Shown here: one piece after another, positions 35,441 to 47,765 of the stretch | How positions within the stretch are numbered: position 1 is the first letter of the stretch | How the letters are laid out: each line of letters opens with the position of its first letter | Assembly: GCF_033115175.1 (NCBI RefSeq) | Contig: NC_084850.1 | Span: forward strand, 112,141,939 to 112,205,938 | Direction of reading: 5' to 3' | From: Lepus europaeus | Taxonomy: Eukaryota; Chordata; Mammalia; Lagomorpha; Leporidae | DNA length: 64,000 nucleotides | Position numbers and translations under genes: made by a program | Notes under the pieces: model-generated | The model's input: only the letters and a program-made list of their open reading frames with translations | Database searches by the model: none | What the model was told of the DNA's origin: nothing

Positions 35441-35680
35441 GTTCACACAGCAGATTCATAGAATGACAATCTCTTTAAGTAGCACTTTGACCTCAGAATC
35501 AGCCCTCAAGGCATTCTGCTCTGGCTGAAAAGCCCATGAGGGCATTTTAGGCATGGAAAGACGAGACACTGTGGCAAAGAAAAATTTTCTACATGAAGCA
35601 TCTCTGTAAGTGAGACCCCAGTGGAAAGAAGGGGCCATCAAAGAAGGAGGTACTTTCCTCTGAAGGGAGGAGAGAACTTA
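35440..35680 (+). mobile_element. L1 3' UTR fragment, plus
   Basis: 'tttgacctcagaatcagcc', 'ggctgaaaagcccatgaggg', 'gggccatcaaagaaggaggt' and 'tctgaagggaggagagaact' match parts of the twin-primed L1 at 49640-50830. It carries no 3' tail, so it is a fragment. Confidence 0.8.
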
Positions 35681-37395
35681 ATAAAGGATGAAGGCATATT
35701 GAATTAGATCTAATTGTGTAGTAATCTAAATCATGTGTCATATATTTTTCTGGTAGTACCCAAAACAATAACTTAAAATACATGTAAAAATCAAGACATT
35801 TTATGAAAATACTGACTTTATAATTGTCTCATTTTTCTCAAAAGTCCTAGTGAAAGTGTAAAGAAGTGCTCCAAGGGGAATCAAGGAAGTGAGAATTGAA
35901 TTCCTAATTTATTACTCTGAGATGACTTAGTGAGACATGGGTGCAGTTTTGTCCTTTTATCATAAGAATTAAAAAATATTAAGTTCAGCATATCTGTAAT
36001 ACTTTAACATTAATATTATTATGGTCAGACACTACACAAATTAGGGTGATGTTGATCAAAATCATGAGAGAATGAATCATTTTGGCATCTGAATTAAATT
36101 AGATTTTCAGAAGAAGATAATAGCCTCCTGATTCTACCCTATTTCTGTTATTAGTCCTTCATCTATGTCTCCATTCAAGTAAATTCATCCAGTTTCCAAT
36201 TAGATTTAAAAACAAATTAGACTAAAGAAAATAATTTGTTTTTCATATTAGACAGAAATAATCAGGATGGCATTCTTCTGGGAAACTTATACATTTCATT
36301 TTGTCTTTATTGAGAGTTTTCTTTTGTGCGTGTCATATAAAATTTTGAGACTTTTATTACAATCTCTTATAACTGATGATTTAATTATTTAATTTCATCT
36401 GTCAACAGTAATCACAAGTGAGGCAGTGAAAGATGGAACTTATGTTACTTTAAATTCAAAGGATTTAGTTCCTACATTTTCATTAAATTAATTAGAGTAA
36501 TATCAGAGTGAGTAACTAACAAGGAGGCGATATAATAGCTCAATTACTATTAATTCTATGAATATGCTTTGTTTAATCAAGAGAGAAGAGAGATAATTTT
36601 ACTCATTAAAGATCCATATAGGATATGAAATAAGTTTCCATTTTCATGTTTTAGATGGGACCTATCTCATAGCTTTTCAGCTAATTTTCATTCGTGTGTG
36701 AAATTCATGTAGTAGAATATTAAAACAGATCTGTAATTCCAAGGTCTATGGGTAAAGCCTAAGTGTTATGTAGAGTACAGATGCATATAGAAAAGCAGAT
36801 GAAGAAAATTTTGTTTTCTTCCCAAGACACAGTTTCCTCATATTCAACAAGTATGATATTAAAAGGTACTACATATCAAATAAGTAGAGTTTCAATTTTT
36901 GCACTTCTGATTGCAAAGCAATGTGTTAACCTGACCAAACTGGAAAAGTTATACAGCAACAAGTAAAAAATTCTTAATAAATTACTAGAACATTTATTCT
37001 TAATAAATTAATAGAGCTCTAATCATGTGCATATCTGTGTGCATTTTAAACTGGTTAGTCTATTTAAAACTTCTTTTGATTACTATGAATAATTTGCTTT
37101 GAAAAGACTCCAAATATATTGTCCTAATGGTTTTATAAAGTAAATTAGGGTGTAAATTTCCATAGCAAAAATGACTAATCTTTAATAAATAGTTTTAAAA
37201 GACTTTCACAAGATCTCTGATTAGGAATAATAAAGAAATAAATATGCAGTGTTCTCCAGAAACAATAAATATGCTACAATTCTATTTTGTCCCTAAGTGT
37301 ACTTTAATGGAAATTTATATTCAATAATCACTGAAGACATTGCTGAGTAATTTTTTACCTATCATTTAAACCATAGAGATTTTCCTTCTTCTAGA
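35681..37395. other. Unassigned intron sequence
   Basis: AT-rich intron sequence. No exon-like block or recognisable repeat. Confidence 0.4.
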
Positions 37396-39360
37396 ATATA
37401 CTTATAAAGCATCCCTGGCATGCCTAGCACTGAACAAGAGAGCCTGCATTCCACCCCTCACTGAATTCAAGCTAAGGATAGCAGATTACACAGTCCAGCA
37501 CATTATAATCAAACTTCTGAAAACTAGTTAAGAAAACATCTTGAAAGAGGTTAGAGAGAAGGAAATGTCATTTATTGGGGAACAAAAACCCAAATGACAA
37601 CAGATTTTTCCTAATAAATCCCGAGAGTCAGAAAGAAGTGACACAATATTTTTCAAATCCTGAAAGAAAAGGATTCTGAATCATGAATTTTATATTTAGC
37701 AAAAGCATTCTTCAACAGTGAAGGATAAATAAAGACAACAACCTTAGGTGAGAGACTGTCACCAGTAGAGTTAACTTTAAATACCTAAAGAATGTTTTTT
37801 AAACAAACAAACAAAAATTGAAAACAAAAGGCTAGGACTTCAGGAAGGAAGAAAAACAATGGAATGGGTAAAAATGTTATAACAGACTATATTTTTCCTT
37901 CTGAATTTATAAAAGTATATTTGAAAATTGAATTAAAATGACAGCATCTTCAGACATAGGGTTCAATCTGTATAGTAGAAATAATCAAGAGGTTTACATT
38001 TAAAATGTGGGAGGATAAAGGGACACAAATCAAAGTGAGGTTTCCACATTTCTCATGAGGTAATAAGATGTTTATAGCAGCAGACTGTGATTTGTTCTAT
38101 CTGAATGTTATATTGCTGACAACTACTAAAAACAAACTACACAGAGAGATATATTAAAGCACTGTAGGTACATAAAAATGGATTCTAAAACTTTCTTAAG
38201 CCAAAAATAAGGTAATAAAATAGAAACAGAAGAACGAGAAACAAAATGAACAAGCAGAAAATGAAAACTAAAATGGCATAAACAATACCTAATATATCCA
38301 TAACTACTTTAAATGTGTTATATAAATCACATAAATAGAAATTAAGAGATGAACACAGTTGATTTTAAAAGAATCCAATTATATGCTATCTACAAGAAGT
38401 CCACATCAATTTAATGATATAGGGAGAATAAAAGTAGAAGGAAGAAAAACCACCACAATGCATAGACATTTATTATTATAAAAATATGGAGTGACTATAT
38501 TAATATCAGATAAACCAGACTTCAGAGCTAATACATCTTGTAGGAGGAAAGAGACACTACATAATGATAAAATAACAAATACATCAAAAGACACACAATT
38601 TGTATATATTCATAGACTAAAAACTTCAGATCTTCAAAAATGCATTAGCAAATACACAATTATTTCCAGCAATACCAACATTCCACTCTTGTCAACTGAT
38701 AGGAGTACTGAACAGAAAATCAGCAAAGGAAGCAAACCAAATGAATGATATCATGAACCAACCGGCTCCTATAGATATTTGTGGGACACTCCATCTTCCT
38801 CTGTTTTCTTAAGGTATAGTTTTGTCCATGGACTCCTCTGACCAACAAAACAAATACTTAGAAGCCAAATGATTAAATTTATGCAGAATATACTCTCTGA
38901 CCACAATGCAACCAAACTAAGAACCAATAAGAGACAGTGGAAATCCTCAGATACCTGTAAATTAAATGACACTCTTCTAAATAACCCTGTGTCAAAGAGG
39001 AAGTCTCAGGATAAAAAACGCATTTAAAAGTGAATAAATGTGAAAGTATACATATCAAATTCATGTCTTCCTGCTAAAATAGCAAAAAAAGGAATGTCAT
39101 AGCAATAAATACTTACAACAGAGAAAAGGAAAGACCTCAAATAAATAAACTAAGCTCTGACTTCAAGAAATTAGAAAATTAAGATAAAAATAAAATCACA
39201 GTCAAATAAATGAAAGAAAACAAAAGACCAGAAGTCAATTAAAACTAAAACAGAATAATAATAGAGAAAAACAGGTGAAACCGAAAGCTTTTTTAAAAAA
39301 AAGTCCAACAAAACTGGAAAACACCAACACAATTAGCAGTGATAAAACAGAATAACTGCA

Positions 39361-39678
39361 GGACCTGCGCCGTGGCTCACTTGGCTAATCCTCTGCCTGT
39401 GGTGCCGGCACCTCGGGTTCTAGTCCCAGTTCTAGTCCCGGTTGGGACGCCGGGTACTAGTCCTGGTTCCTCCTCTTCCAGTCCAGCTCTCTGCTGTGGC
39501 CTGGGAAGGTAGTGGAGGATGGCCCAAGTGCTTGGGTCTCTGCACTCGCAAGGGAAACCGGGAGGAAGTACCCAGCTCCTGGTTTCAGATTGGTGCAGCA
39601 CCGGCCATAGCGGCCATTAGGGGAATGAACCAATGGAAGGAAGGCCTTTCTCTCTGTCTCTCTCTCACTGTCTATAAC

Positions 39679-39722
<44 letters not shown>

Positions 39723-39781
39723 TCCCTCTCTCTCTCTCTCTCACTGTACAACTCTGCCTGGCAAAAAATTTAAAAAAAGAG
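39361..39781 (+). mobile_element. CSINE, plus, with duplicated head segment and CT expansion
   Basis: Head gacctgcgccgtggctcact, then the B-box motif 'ttctagtccc' repeated in quick succession (39418-39439), and an enlarged (CT)n tract at 39679-39741. Perfect 12 bp duplication agaataactgca at 39349-39360 and 39782-39793. Confidence 0.94.
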
Positions 39782-40529
39782 AGAATAACTGCAAATTACC
39801 AACACTGGGAATAAAAGGAGGGATATCACACAGATATCAGCAGAACAATAAGAGGATGTTAGGAACAACTCTACATGCATAAATTTGACAATACAGAAGA
39901 AATGAAACAATTGTTTGAAAAGCACAAATTATAAATTCTCACCCAATATGAAATAAATAATCTGGGTAGGTAGGCATGTAATCACTAGAGTAATCAATAC
40001 ATAATTTTAAAAAGCTGTGAAATAAATCTTCAGACCTAGATGATTTCACCAAATAATACATTTAAAGAATTATAACCAAGCCTAAATATTACCTTCCAAA
40101 AAATGGAAAAAAAGAATGAATATTTTCCAGCTAATTTTGGCACTACCCAAGTGTAAATTCATACATAAAGAGAAAATGATACAGAAATAACTAATAAAAA
40201 ATCTTAAAAGGAAAATTATTATCCAATAACTCTTAGGAACATAGGCACAAAAATGATAACCAAATTATAGCAACTCCAATGAATTAATGTATAAAAAGAA
40301 ATATATTCTAAATATATACATATATATATATATATTCCAAGACTAAGGTTTATCCTAGAAATGCAAATCTAGTTCAATATGTACTTGAAGTTTGATCAAT
40401 GTAATCTACCATATCAACAAGTTGTAAAAGAAAAATATTGTGATATTATCAATTGTTGCAGAAGAAGAATTTGAAAAAAAAATCAATATCCCTTCTTGGA
40501 AAAGACTCAGGAAAATAGAAATAAAGAAA

Positions 40530-40975
40530 TTGGGACCTGTGTTCCCCAAAAGACATGTTGAAGTACTCATCTCCAATGCCTGTGAATATGACCACATTTT
40601 AAAATAGCACCATGACAGATATAATCAAGTTAAGAAGAGATTATCCTGGGTGAGAGGAAGCCCTTGTACAAGATGACTGACATCTTTAGATGACAAGGAA
40701 AAGAGACATGGAGAGGGACACAAAGGAAGTATTTCATATAATGGTGGAGGCAGAGGTTGGAGTGTCATATGTACAAGACAATGGACCCCCATGATTGCCA
40801 GTGACACTAGGAGCTGAAGGGTATGGACCAGACTCTCCCTTATAGCCTAGAGAGAAAGTCTTGTACCATTGATATCTTGATTTCTAACTTATAGTCTCCA
40901 GAACTGTGAAATAATAAATTTGTATTGTTGAAAGCCACAGTAATTTGTTTCTGCAGTACTAGGAACATAATACGA
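40530..40975 (+). mobile_element. MLT1-like (ERVL-MaLR) solo LTR
   Basis: It begins 'tgggacctgtgttccccaaa', 'agacatgttgaagtactcat' and ends 'tccagaactgtgaaataata', 'aatttgtattgttgaaagcc', the typical MLT1 layout including the AATAAA near the end. It interrupts old L1 ORF2 sequence, which resumes at about 40980. No internal retroviral sequence accompanies it. Confidence 0.7.
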
Positions 40976-41257
40976 AAGGAGCAACACCCTCAACTTGATA
41001 GAAATCACCTTAAAAATAGTATAGCTAACATCATAAGTAATGGTGAAAGGCTGAATGTGTTCCACATAAGTTTGGGAAAAAGCAATGTTCACACTCATCA
41101 CTCTTATTCAGTGTATTACTGGAAGTTTTAGCCAGTAACATAAGGCATAAAAGGAAATGCAGTATGGTTTGGAAATGAAGAAATGTAACTGTCCCAATTT
41201 GTGGAAGACATGATTATCTGAGTAGGAAATGCCAAGGAAGGAAAAAACAACACTATT

Positions 41258-41930
41258 GGGCCGGCATTGTAGCACAGTCGGCTAAGCTGTGGCTTATAAT
41301 GTGGTATCCCATATCAGAATGCTGATTTCAGTCTTGGCTGCACTGCTTCCAATCCAGTTCCTTACAAATGTGCCTGGGAAGGAAGTACTTGGGCCCCTGT
41401 CACCCATGTGGAAGACTGGGATGAAATTCCTGGCTCCTGGCTTCAATCTGGCTGAGCATGGCCATTGTGGCCATTTGAAGAACGAACCAGCAGATGGAAG
41501 ATGTCCCTTTCTCTCTGCTTGTCCTTCTCTCTTTGTGAATGTCTTTCAAATAAATAAATAAATTTTTTTTTGACAGGCAGAGTGGACAGCGAGAGAGAGA
41601 GACAGAGAGAAAGGTCTTCCTTTGCCATTGGATCACCCTCCAACGGCAGCCGCGGCCGGCGTGCTGCGGCCGGTGCACCGCACTGATCTGAAGGCAGGAG
41701 CCAGGTGCTTATCCTGGTCTCCCATGCGGGTGCAGGGCCCAAGAACTTGGGCCATCCTCCACTGCACTCCCTGGCCACAGCAGAGAGCTGGCCTGGAAGA
41801 GGGGCAACCAGGACAGAATCCAGCGCCCCGACTGGGACTAGAACCCGGTGTGCTGGTGCCGCAAGGCGGAGGATTAGCCAATTGAGCTGCGGCGCCGGCC
41901 CAAATAAATAAATAAATATTTTTAAAAAAT
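41258..41930 (+). mobile_element. CSINE, plus, split by a second CSINE
   Basis: Body 41258-41563 (gggccggcattgtagcacag ... ctttcaaataaataaataaat) with its tail resuming at 41901-41930. A minus-strand young CSINE (41564-41900) landed in the tail. Confidence 0.92.
41564..41900 (-). mobile_element. CSINE, minus, young subfamily, nested
   Basis: Full-length reversed copy ending ctgcggcgccggcc. It is flanked by perfect 17 bp copies of caaataaataaataaat (41547-41563, 41901-41917) made from the host tail. It carries an extra GC-rich 'gccgcggccggcgtgctgcg' segment, as does the copy at 46559. Confidence 0.95.
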
Positions 41931-42675
41931 CAATGCTAAGCCTAAAGACCCAATGACATTGCCTGTTTCCTTAGGTGCTTCCTCAATTAATGACAAAACT
42001 TGCTCTCAAAGAAAAAAAAGTATATTACTGCTAAACTTAAAAGAAAAATAAGAAAGGAAGTAGGAGGAAGGGTGGGAATGAGCGAGGATGGGGTAGGAAG
42101 TGTCATTATGTTCCTTAAACTGTATGTATGAGATACATGAAATTTGTTCCATTAATATAAATTTAAAAATTTAATAAAAAATGTATGTAGAATGAATAAC
42201 AATTCATCAAATTCAGAAGATTCAATCTAAGCATACAAATATCAATTGTACCTCTGTATACTTGAAATAAGTATGTGGAGACTAAAATTAAAAGCATCAT
42301 TTATAACCACTCCAACAATGAAATTTCTGTGTACAAATGTATCAAACTTTATAGGGTGTACAAGATGAAAATTATAAAATACTACAGAAAGAAATCAAAG
42401 AAGACCTAAGTAAATGGAGAGATGTACTATGATACAGTAAATAAAGTATCTAGTAAAATAGCAAAGTTTTTGAATGTCAGCAGTTTGATTCACAGATTTA
42501 ATACATTCCATTGAAAATAAAACAAGATTTTTTGTATACTTAAATTTCCTTAAAAAATAATAGAACTAGAAGAGCTAAAATAACTTTGAAAATGAAGAAT
42601 AGAGTGAAAGGTAACACTCTACCTGAGTATGATTTTGGCAGAGGATAAATGGAACAGAATATAAACCCCAATTAG

Positions 42676-42770
42676 ACCATATATATATATATATATACAC
42701 ACATACATATGGAGGTGGATAAATATATATGAATATATATATATATATAGATTGCATATATACATACATA
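42676..42770. repeat. (TA)n / (CATA)n microsatellite
   Basis: Alternating TA and ACATA units at 42676-42710 and 42724-42772, with short unique sequence between. The frames through it are artefacts. Confidence 0.85.
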
Positions 42771-43310
42771 CATCCACTTGATTTTTGACAATTTGCAAAA
42801 ATCTACCCAAGGGAGGGTAAATATTGTTAGACACCATAGGTAAAGTAATAAATAATATAATAATATAATAAATCTTAACCTTACTCATGTACCACATATG
42901 ATTAATTTATAATCGATCATGTCAAGTTTGAAAACACTAAAAAAAGTTTGAAAGAGAACACAGGAGAAAGTATTTAGGATTTAGTGCCAGATGAAGAGTT
43001 CTAATACATGACAGAAGAAGGATGTTATATAAAAGAAAGAAATTATAAATTCCACTTCATCAAAATGGAAAACTCTAGCACCATGAAAATTCCTGTTAAG
43101 AGGTTTAAATATCAAGAATATATTTAAAAAGATTCAAAACAAAGTGACAAAATAAAATACATCCAATTACAAAATGGGCAAGAAATGAGCCAATATTTTA
43201 GAAAAAACCAGATACCTAAGGTGAGTAAACACGTGAAAAAATGTTTGATGACTTGCCATTACTCTTTGGATCAACAAATATTTTGTTAGGGCATGTAAGA
43301 ACAGTAATTG

Positions 43311-43628
43311 TCAGACTGGCATTGTGGCATAGAGGGTTAAGCCACCACTTTCAATGCTGGCATCCCATATCAGAGTACTGGCTCCAGCACCAGGTGCTTT
43401 GCTTTCTATCCAGCTCCATGTTAGTACATCTGGGGAGGCAGTGGAAGATGGCCCAAGCATTTGGGCCCCTGCCACCCTAGGGATGGAGTTCTTGGCTCCT
43501 GACTTCAGCCTAGCACAGACCTGGCTGTTGTGAGCACTGAAGAAGTGAATCAGCAGTTAGATCTATCTCCTCATCTCTGTCACTCTGCTTTTTAAATAAA
43601 TAAATAAATATTTATTTAAAAAAAAAAC
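43311..43628 (+). mobile_element. CSINE, plus
   Basis: Diverged head cagactggcattgtggcata, tcccatatcagagtactggc, and a tail of AAATAAATAAATAAATA. Duplication cagtaattg at 43302-43310 and 43629-43637. It marks the right end of the recognisable old L1 ORF2. Confidence 0.93.
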
Positions 43629-43639
43629 CAGTAATTGCG

Positions 43640-44415
43640 ACAGCTAGCTTGCTAGGATTTGCCCCAGTTTACCTTACTGTCAACTCCAATTATTAATTGA
43701 GTCTTATTTTATCCTCCAAAAAGTCCTTCTTTGGATAGTGAACTTTGTGGTCAACCTAACTATAAAGCCTTGCTTCATCTGGCTTGAAATACAATAGATG
43801 CTTATAGCATTGTTGAGCCATTCTTTAACTACTGTATCATTTAATTGTTTACCATTTATTTGATATAAGTAACACAGAATGTATTTATGCATACCCAGTG
43901 CTTTGTAAAGTTCATGTCTACAGAAAATGCAGGGAGCATCCTGAGCCATAATGACCCACAGGCAGTCAAGTTACCAGTTGTAGAAATGAAGATAACCAGT
44001 AAGTTAAGTACTTCCTTCTCATATTCCTATTTCTCAGGTCTTGTGCAGCATAAATGGGTTGTATGCTCACTATGACTCAGTAGTATGAACCACTTATTTC
44101 TCCACTCATCAAAACTTAGCTCCTTGTGTTGAGTAGAAAAATCTCAGCATTATTAAAAATGATCTGACCTACACAAGCTCTATACTGAAAAAAATCAGAG
44201 TGACTAGCAGCAGATCATTTTCCCTGAAAATTTATATGCAACTACAGTATATTTAAAATACACTTTGCAGAATTCTCTCCCAGTTGAATGAGTGAAATAA
44301 ACTAATTTAGTCCCCCAACAGCACTTAGAAAACCAGACAACTACTTAAAACAACTATTTCAATACCCTGGAAATTGAGAGCTGCTTAGGCATGAACACTA
44401 CTGAAATTTAGACAA
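43640..44415. other. Unassigned intron sequence
   Basis: AT-rich, nothing recognised. Confidence 0.4.
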
Positions 44416-44419
44416 GGAC

Positions 44420-44705
44420 AGTGTAAGAAGACATATTACATGACTTCATTTTGTGAAATATCCAGAAAAGGGAAGACTATAGAGACAGAATGCAAATTGG
44501 TAGTTGTATGAGACAGCATGTGGGACTGGGAGTTGACTGCAAAGGAACCTGAGAAAAATCTGTGGAGGAAATGGAAAAGTTCTAAAGTTAGAAAGTAGTT
44601 ATGGCTACAAAATATATAATTTCAAAAAATTATTGAGATTTACAGTGGATGAATGCTATGTATGTGTATCTCAGAGAAGCTTTAAAATATTCTTATATGT
44701 TGGAC
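44420..44705 (+). mobile_element. Ancient L1 3' end, plus
   Basis: 'atgacttcattttgtgaaat', 'gaaaagggaagactatagag', 'acagaatgcaaattggtag' and a final 'gtgtatctcagagaagcttt' match the 3' terminal part of old mammalian L1s. It could be the 3' end of the 37400-43310 element. Confidence 0.6.
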
Positions 44706-45164
44706 TCTTCAAAGTATTGTCATATGGTCCATGTTATCACAAATATAACACAGACAGCTATGGTTGAATAGGGAAATAAGAGAGAAAACAGAATTGAGGT
44801 ACTTACCAAATCATCTCTACTTAACTAAACCATTTGGTATTCCTACACTACTACTTCAAAATAATCCATTTGTTTTTGAAAAGATACATTGAATCATCCT
44901 TTGTAAAAATTGAAATATTATCCTAAATTTCAGGATCTAATTGTTTACTTTTGCTTCTTTTGGTCTTCACTCTTGTATGCCCTATTTTCCAATTTTTAAG
45001 TCAAAATTTATAAAGTTTATAAAGTTTTAAGTCATAGATGCATACTGTCCTGGTTTAATCAGCAAAATATTATCTACCAGATTTTCCTTCTTAAATTTCA
45101 TGCCATAGCTCAGCATAAATTATACTCACAAAACGAGTTTACATAATTTTGTTTGATATATTAC
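44706..45164. other. Unassigned intron sequence upstream of exon D donor side
   Basis: AT-rich intron. Only the exon D donor at its right end is recognised. Confidence 0.4.
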
Positions 45165-45326
45165 CTTGTCTGACTTGTCAGCCTGAAGTTAACAACAGAT
45201 TCCTTAAATAAACCAACACCTTTAATGTTAATGACGTCATCCACATCAGGCTCAGTAGCAATCAACATCATGGGAAACTTCCAAATTCCTTGTGTTAGGC
45301 ACTCTATTTTCAGTGTAATATGAGCC
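45165..45326 (-). CDS. CFAP47: CFAP47 exon D
   Basis: This 162 bp exon has acceptor tttttgtgttcaag and donor gtaatata, phase 2 to phase 2. It encodes about 54 residues. After HITLKIECLTQGIWKFP comes an acidic turn, EPDVDDVINIKGVGL, and then FRLTS. 'W.FP..L.A..P..DD.I.I.G.GL' is a pattern repeated in the C-terminal ASH domains of CFAP47-type proteins. The exon lies at the upstream end of the 25.3 kb L1-rich intron. Confidence 0.86.
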
Positions 45327-45608
45327 CTTGAACACAAAAAAATTTAGTAAGTGCTACAGGAAAGCAAGCAAAGGGAATGAAGATAGTAAACCCTTATCTA
45401 AGTTCAAAATGTAAGTAAATCTTATGGTTTCAGCAAATGGGCCCAAGTTCTAGGCTAATAGTTACTTTGGGAGATTTTCTTGCAAAATGAAGTCCTGTAA
45501 GAAAGTGTTTTCCACTCTTGTTTTACATACAGAAATTATATTTTCTGTGAATGCCTAAAAAACCCCATATAATTGACTCAAATTGAAGGATTTCAAAAAT
45601 GAAAACTT

Positions 45609-45945
45609 AAAGGTTGGTTCTGCATGTAGCAGGTTAAGCTGCCACCTCAATGTCAACATCCCATATGGGGGCTGGTTCTATTCCCAGCTGCTCCACTTCA
45701 GATCCAGCTCCTTGTTAATGTCCCTGGGAAAGCAGCAGAAGATGGACCAAGGGCTTGGGCCCCTGCTCCCACATGGGAGAGCTGGATGAAGCATCTAGCT
45801 CTGGCTTCGGTATGGCACAGCCCTGGCCTTTGTGGCCATTTGGGGAGTGAAACAGCAGATGGAAGATCTCTCTCTCTCTCTGTCTCTCCCTCTCTCTTGG
45901 TAACTCTGCCTTTCAAATAAATAAATAAATAAATAAATAAATGTT
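45609..45945 (+). mobile_element. CSINE, plus
   Basis: Diverged head ggttggttctgcatgtagca, tatgggggctggttctattc, CT tract, and a clean (AAAT)n tail at 45915-45942. Confidence 0.92.
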
Positions 45946-46025
45946 TATAAAACAATATTACAGTAATTGTCATATCATCAAATTAATAAGATACCAAGGT
46001 AAAAGTGAAAAATACTAACAAAGAG

Positions 46026-46347
46026 AGTCCGGTGTTGTGGTGCAGTGGGTAAAGCCGATGCCAGCATCCCATAAGAGTGCCAGTTCAGGTCTTAGCTGCT
46101 CTACTTTGGATCCAGCTCCCAGCTAATGGCTTATGAAAAGCAACGGAAGATGGCCTGAATGCTTGGGCCCTTGCCACCCATGAGGGAGACCTTAATGAAG
46201 TTCCTGGCTCCTGGTTTCTGCCTGGCTCAGCCCTTGGCCACTGCAGCCATTTGGGGAATAAACCATCAGATGGGAGATCTCTTTCTCTTTCTCTCTCTCC
46301 CTTTGTAACTCTGACTTTCAAATAATTAATAATTCTTTAAAAAGAAA
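46026..46347 (+). mobile_element. CSINE, plus
   Basis: ccggtgttgtggtgcagtgg head lacking a short segment before 'gccagcatcccataagag'; tail caaataattaataattc. The decamer aaaaatacta appears on both sides (about 46009-46018 and 46349-46358), a likely target-site duplication. Confidence 0.9.
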
Positions 46348-46558
46348 AGAAAAATACTAGAAAAGAAACAGAAAACAATGAACTTGAAAAAGATCAAAGT
46401 CAATCAAATCAATATCAACATTCATAGTGTATTTTTGTTGGTTTATTCCTGCTTCCTGAAAATGACTCTGGTGTCCTAGTTATTGAACCACATATTCATA
46501 TCCAGTTTAAACATGTACAGCTACATGAAATGCACAGGTGAACTTTAGAAATAATCAA

Positions 46559-46905
46559 TGGACGGCGCCTTGGCTTAACAGGCTAATCCTCCGCCTTGCA
46601 GCGCCGGCACACAGGGTTCTAGTCCCGGTCGGGGCACCGATCCTGTCCAGGTTGCCCCTCTTCCAGGCCAGCTCTCTGCTGTGGCCAGGGAGTGCAGTGG
46701 AGGATGGCCCAATTTCTTGGGCCCTGCACCCCACGGGAGACCAGGATAAGCACCTGGCTCCTGCCATCGGATCAGCGTGGTGCGCCGGCCGCAGCGCGCC
46801 TACCGCGGCGGCCATTGGAGGGTGAACCAACGGCAAAAAGGAAGACCTTTCTCTCTGTCTCCCTCTACTGTCCACTCTGCCTGTCAAAAAATAAAAAAAA
46901 AAAAA
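46559..46905 (+). mobile_element. CSINE, plus, young subfamily
   Basis: ggacggcgccttggcttaac, aggctaatcctccgccttgc, with an extra GC-rich 'gccggccgcagcgcgcctac' segment before gcggcggccattggagg. Perfect 12 bp duplication agaaataatcaa at 46547-46558 and 46906-46917. Confidence 0.95.
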
Positions 46906-47186
46906 AGAAATAATCAAAACCACAAGTAATACTTTTAACTATTTTTTCTTTGCCAGATTGAATTTTATATTTTGTGTATATTGTGGTTCTTATCAGTGTC
47001 TCTGCATACACTAAAAGCCCTATTTCAGATGTTGCATAGCATATAGTATTTCTAGGTGCTAAATATAAGTTGTCCCAAAAGTAAATATACTCTAGGTGAG
47101 TTTTCCCCAATGCCAGATACCCAAAGCCCACTATTCTCATAGATCCACTTACGTATTCCTAAGGGGCTGTGAAATGGTATGACATA

Positions 47187-47535
47187 TTTTTTTAAAGATT
47201 TATTTATTTATTTGAAAGTCAGAGTTACAGAGAGAGAGGAAGAGAGGCAGAGAGAGAGAGAGAGAGAGAGAGAGGCCTTCCATCTGAAGGTTCACTCCCC
47301 AATTGGCTGCAATGGCTGGAGATGAGTGGATCTGAAGTCAGGAGCCAGGAGCTTCTTACCAGTCTCCAACGCAGGTGCAGGGGCCCAAAGATTTGGGCCA
47401 TCTTCTACTGCTTTCCCAGGCCATAGCAGAGAGCTGGATCAGAAGTGGAGCAGCCAGGTCTTGAACCAGCACCCATATGGGATACCAGCGCTTCAGGCCA
47501 GGGCATTAACCTGCAGTGCCACAGCGCCAGCCCCA
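47187..47535 (-). mobile_element. CSINE, minus
   Basis: Almost canonical reversed copy: aaagatttatttatttattt, a long (GA)n, gttcactccccaattggctg, and the end gcagtgccacagcgccagcc. Duplication aaatggtatgacata (47172-47186) versus aaatggtatgatatt (47536-47550). Confidence 0.95.
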
Positions 47536-47654
47536 AAATGGTATGATATTGAGTGATCAAGGCTAATGAAAGCAGTTGCAATGCACAATATGGTTTAAAT
47601 ATTTTTATCATTTGAAATGGTTCTGAGAAGTTGTATCAATGTGGTATCATGTTG

Positions 47655-47765
47655 CCACCATACAAATGGTTTCAAAAAGTTCATGAAAAACCTGAGTGGA
47701 TGTCAAAAATTTCTTCAGTAAAATAAACATCTTCTAATTTTAAATATCTTTTTGATGCTCCCAAG
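47655..47765. mobile_element. Mariner-like MITE copy
   Basis: 'ggtttcaaaaagttcatga' at the left and a core 'cttcagtaaaataaacatct'; the right end is decayed. Confidence 0.5.

Larger units (their letters stand above)
37400..43310 (+). mobile_element. Old L1, plus, heavily interrupted
   Basis: ORF1 end (about 37490-37770: 'cacattataatcaaacttctg', 'gaattttatatttagcaaa'), then endonuclease region (38280-38740), later ORF2 (40000-40500, 41000-41240 with the reverse transcriptase box read as 'tttgtggaagacatgatt') and ORF2 end (about 43140-43260: 'aaaatgggcaagaaatgagc'). Interrupted by CSINEs at 39361, 41258/41564 and an LTR at 40530. No open frames survive. Confidence 0.7.

Noticed and set aside
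39442..39882. 146-codon plus frame
   Set aside because: It runs through a CSINE and its (CT)n tract; the Ser-Leu repeats come from the microsatellite.
42575..42897. Tyr-Ile-rich frames
   Set aside because: They are translations of a (TA)n/(CATA)n microsatellite.
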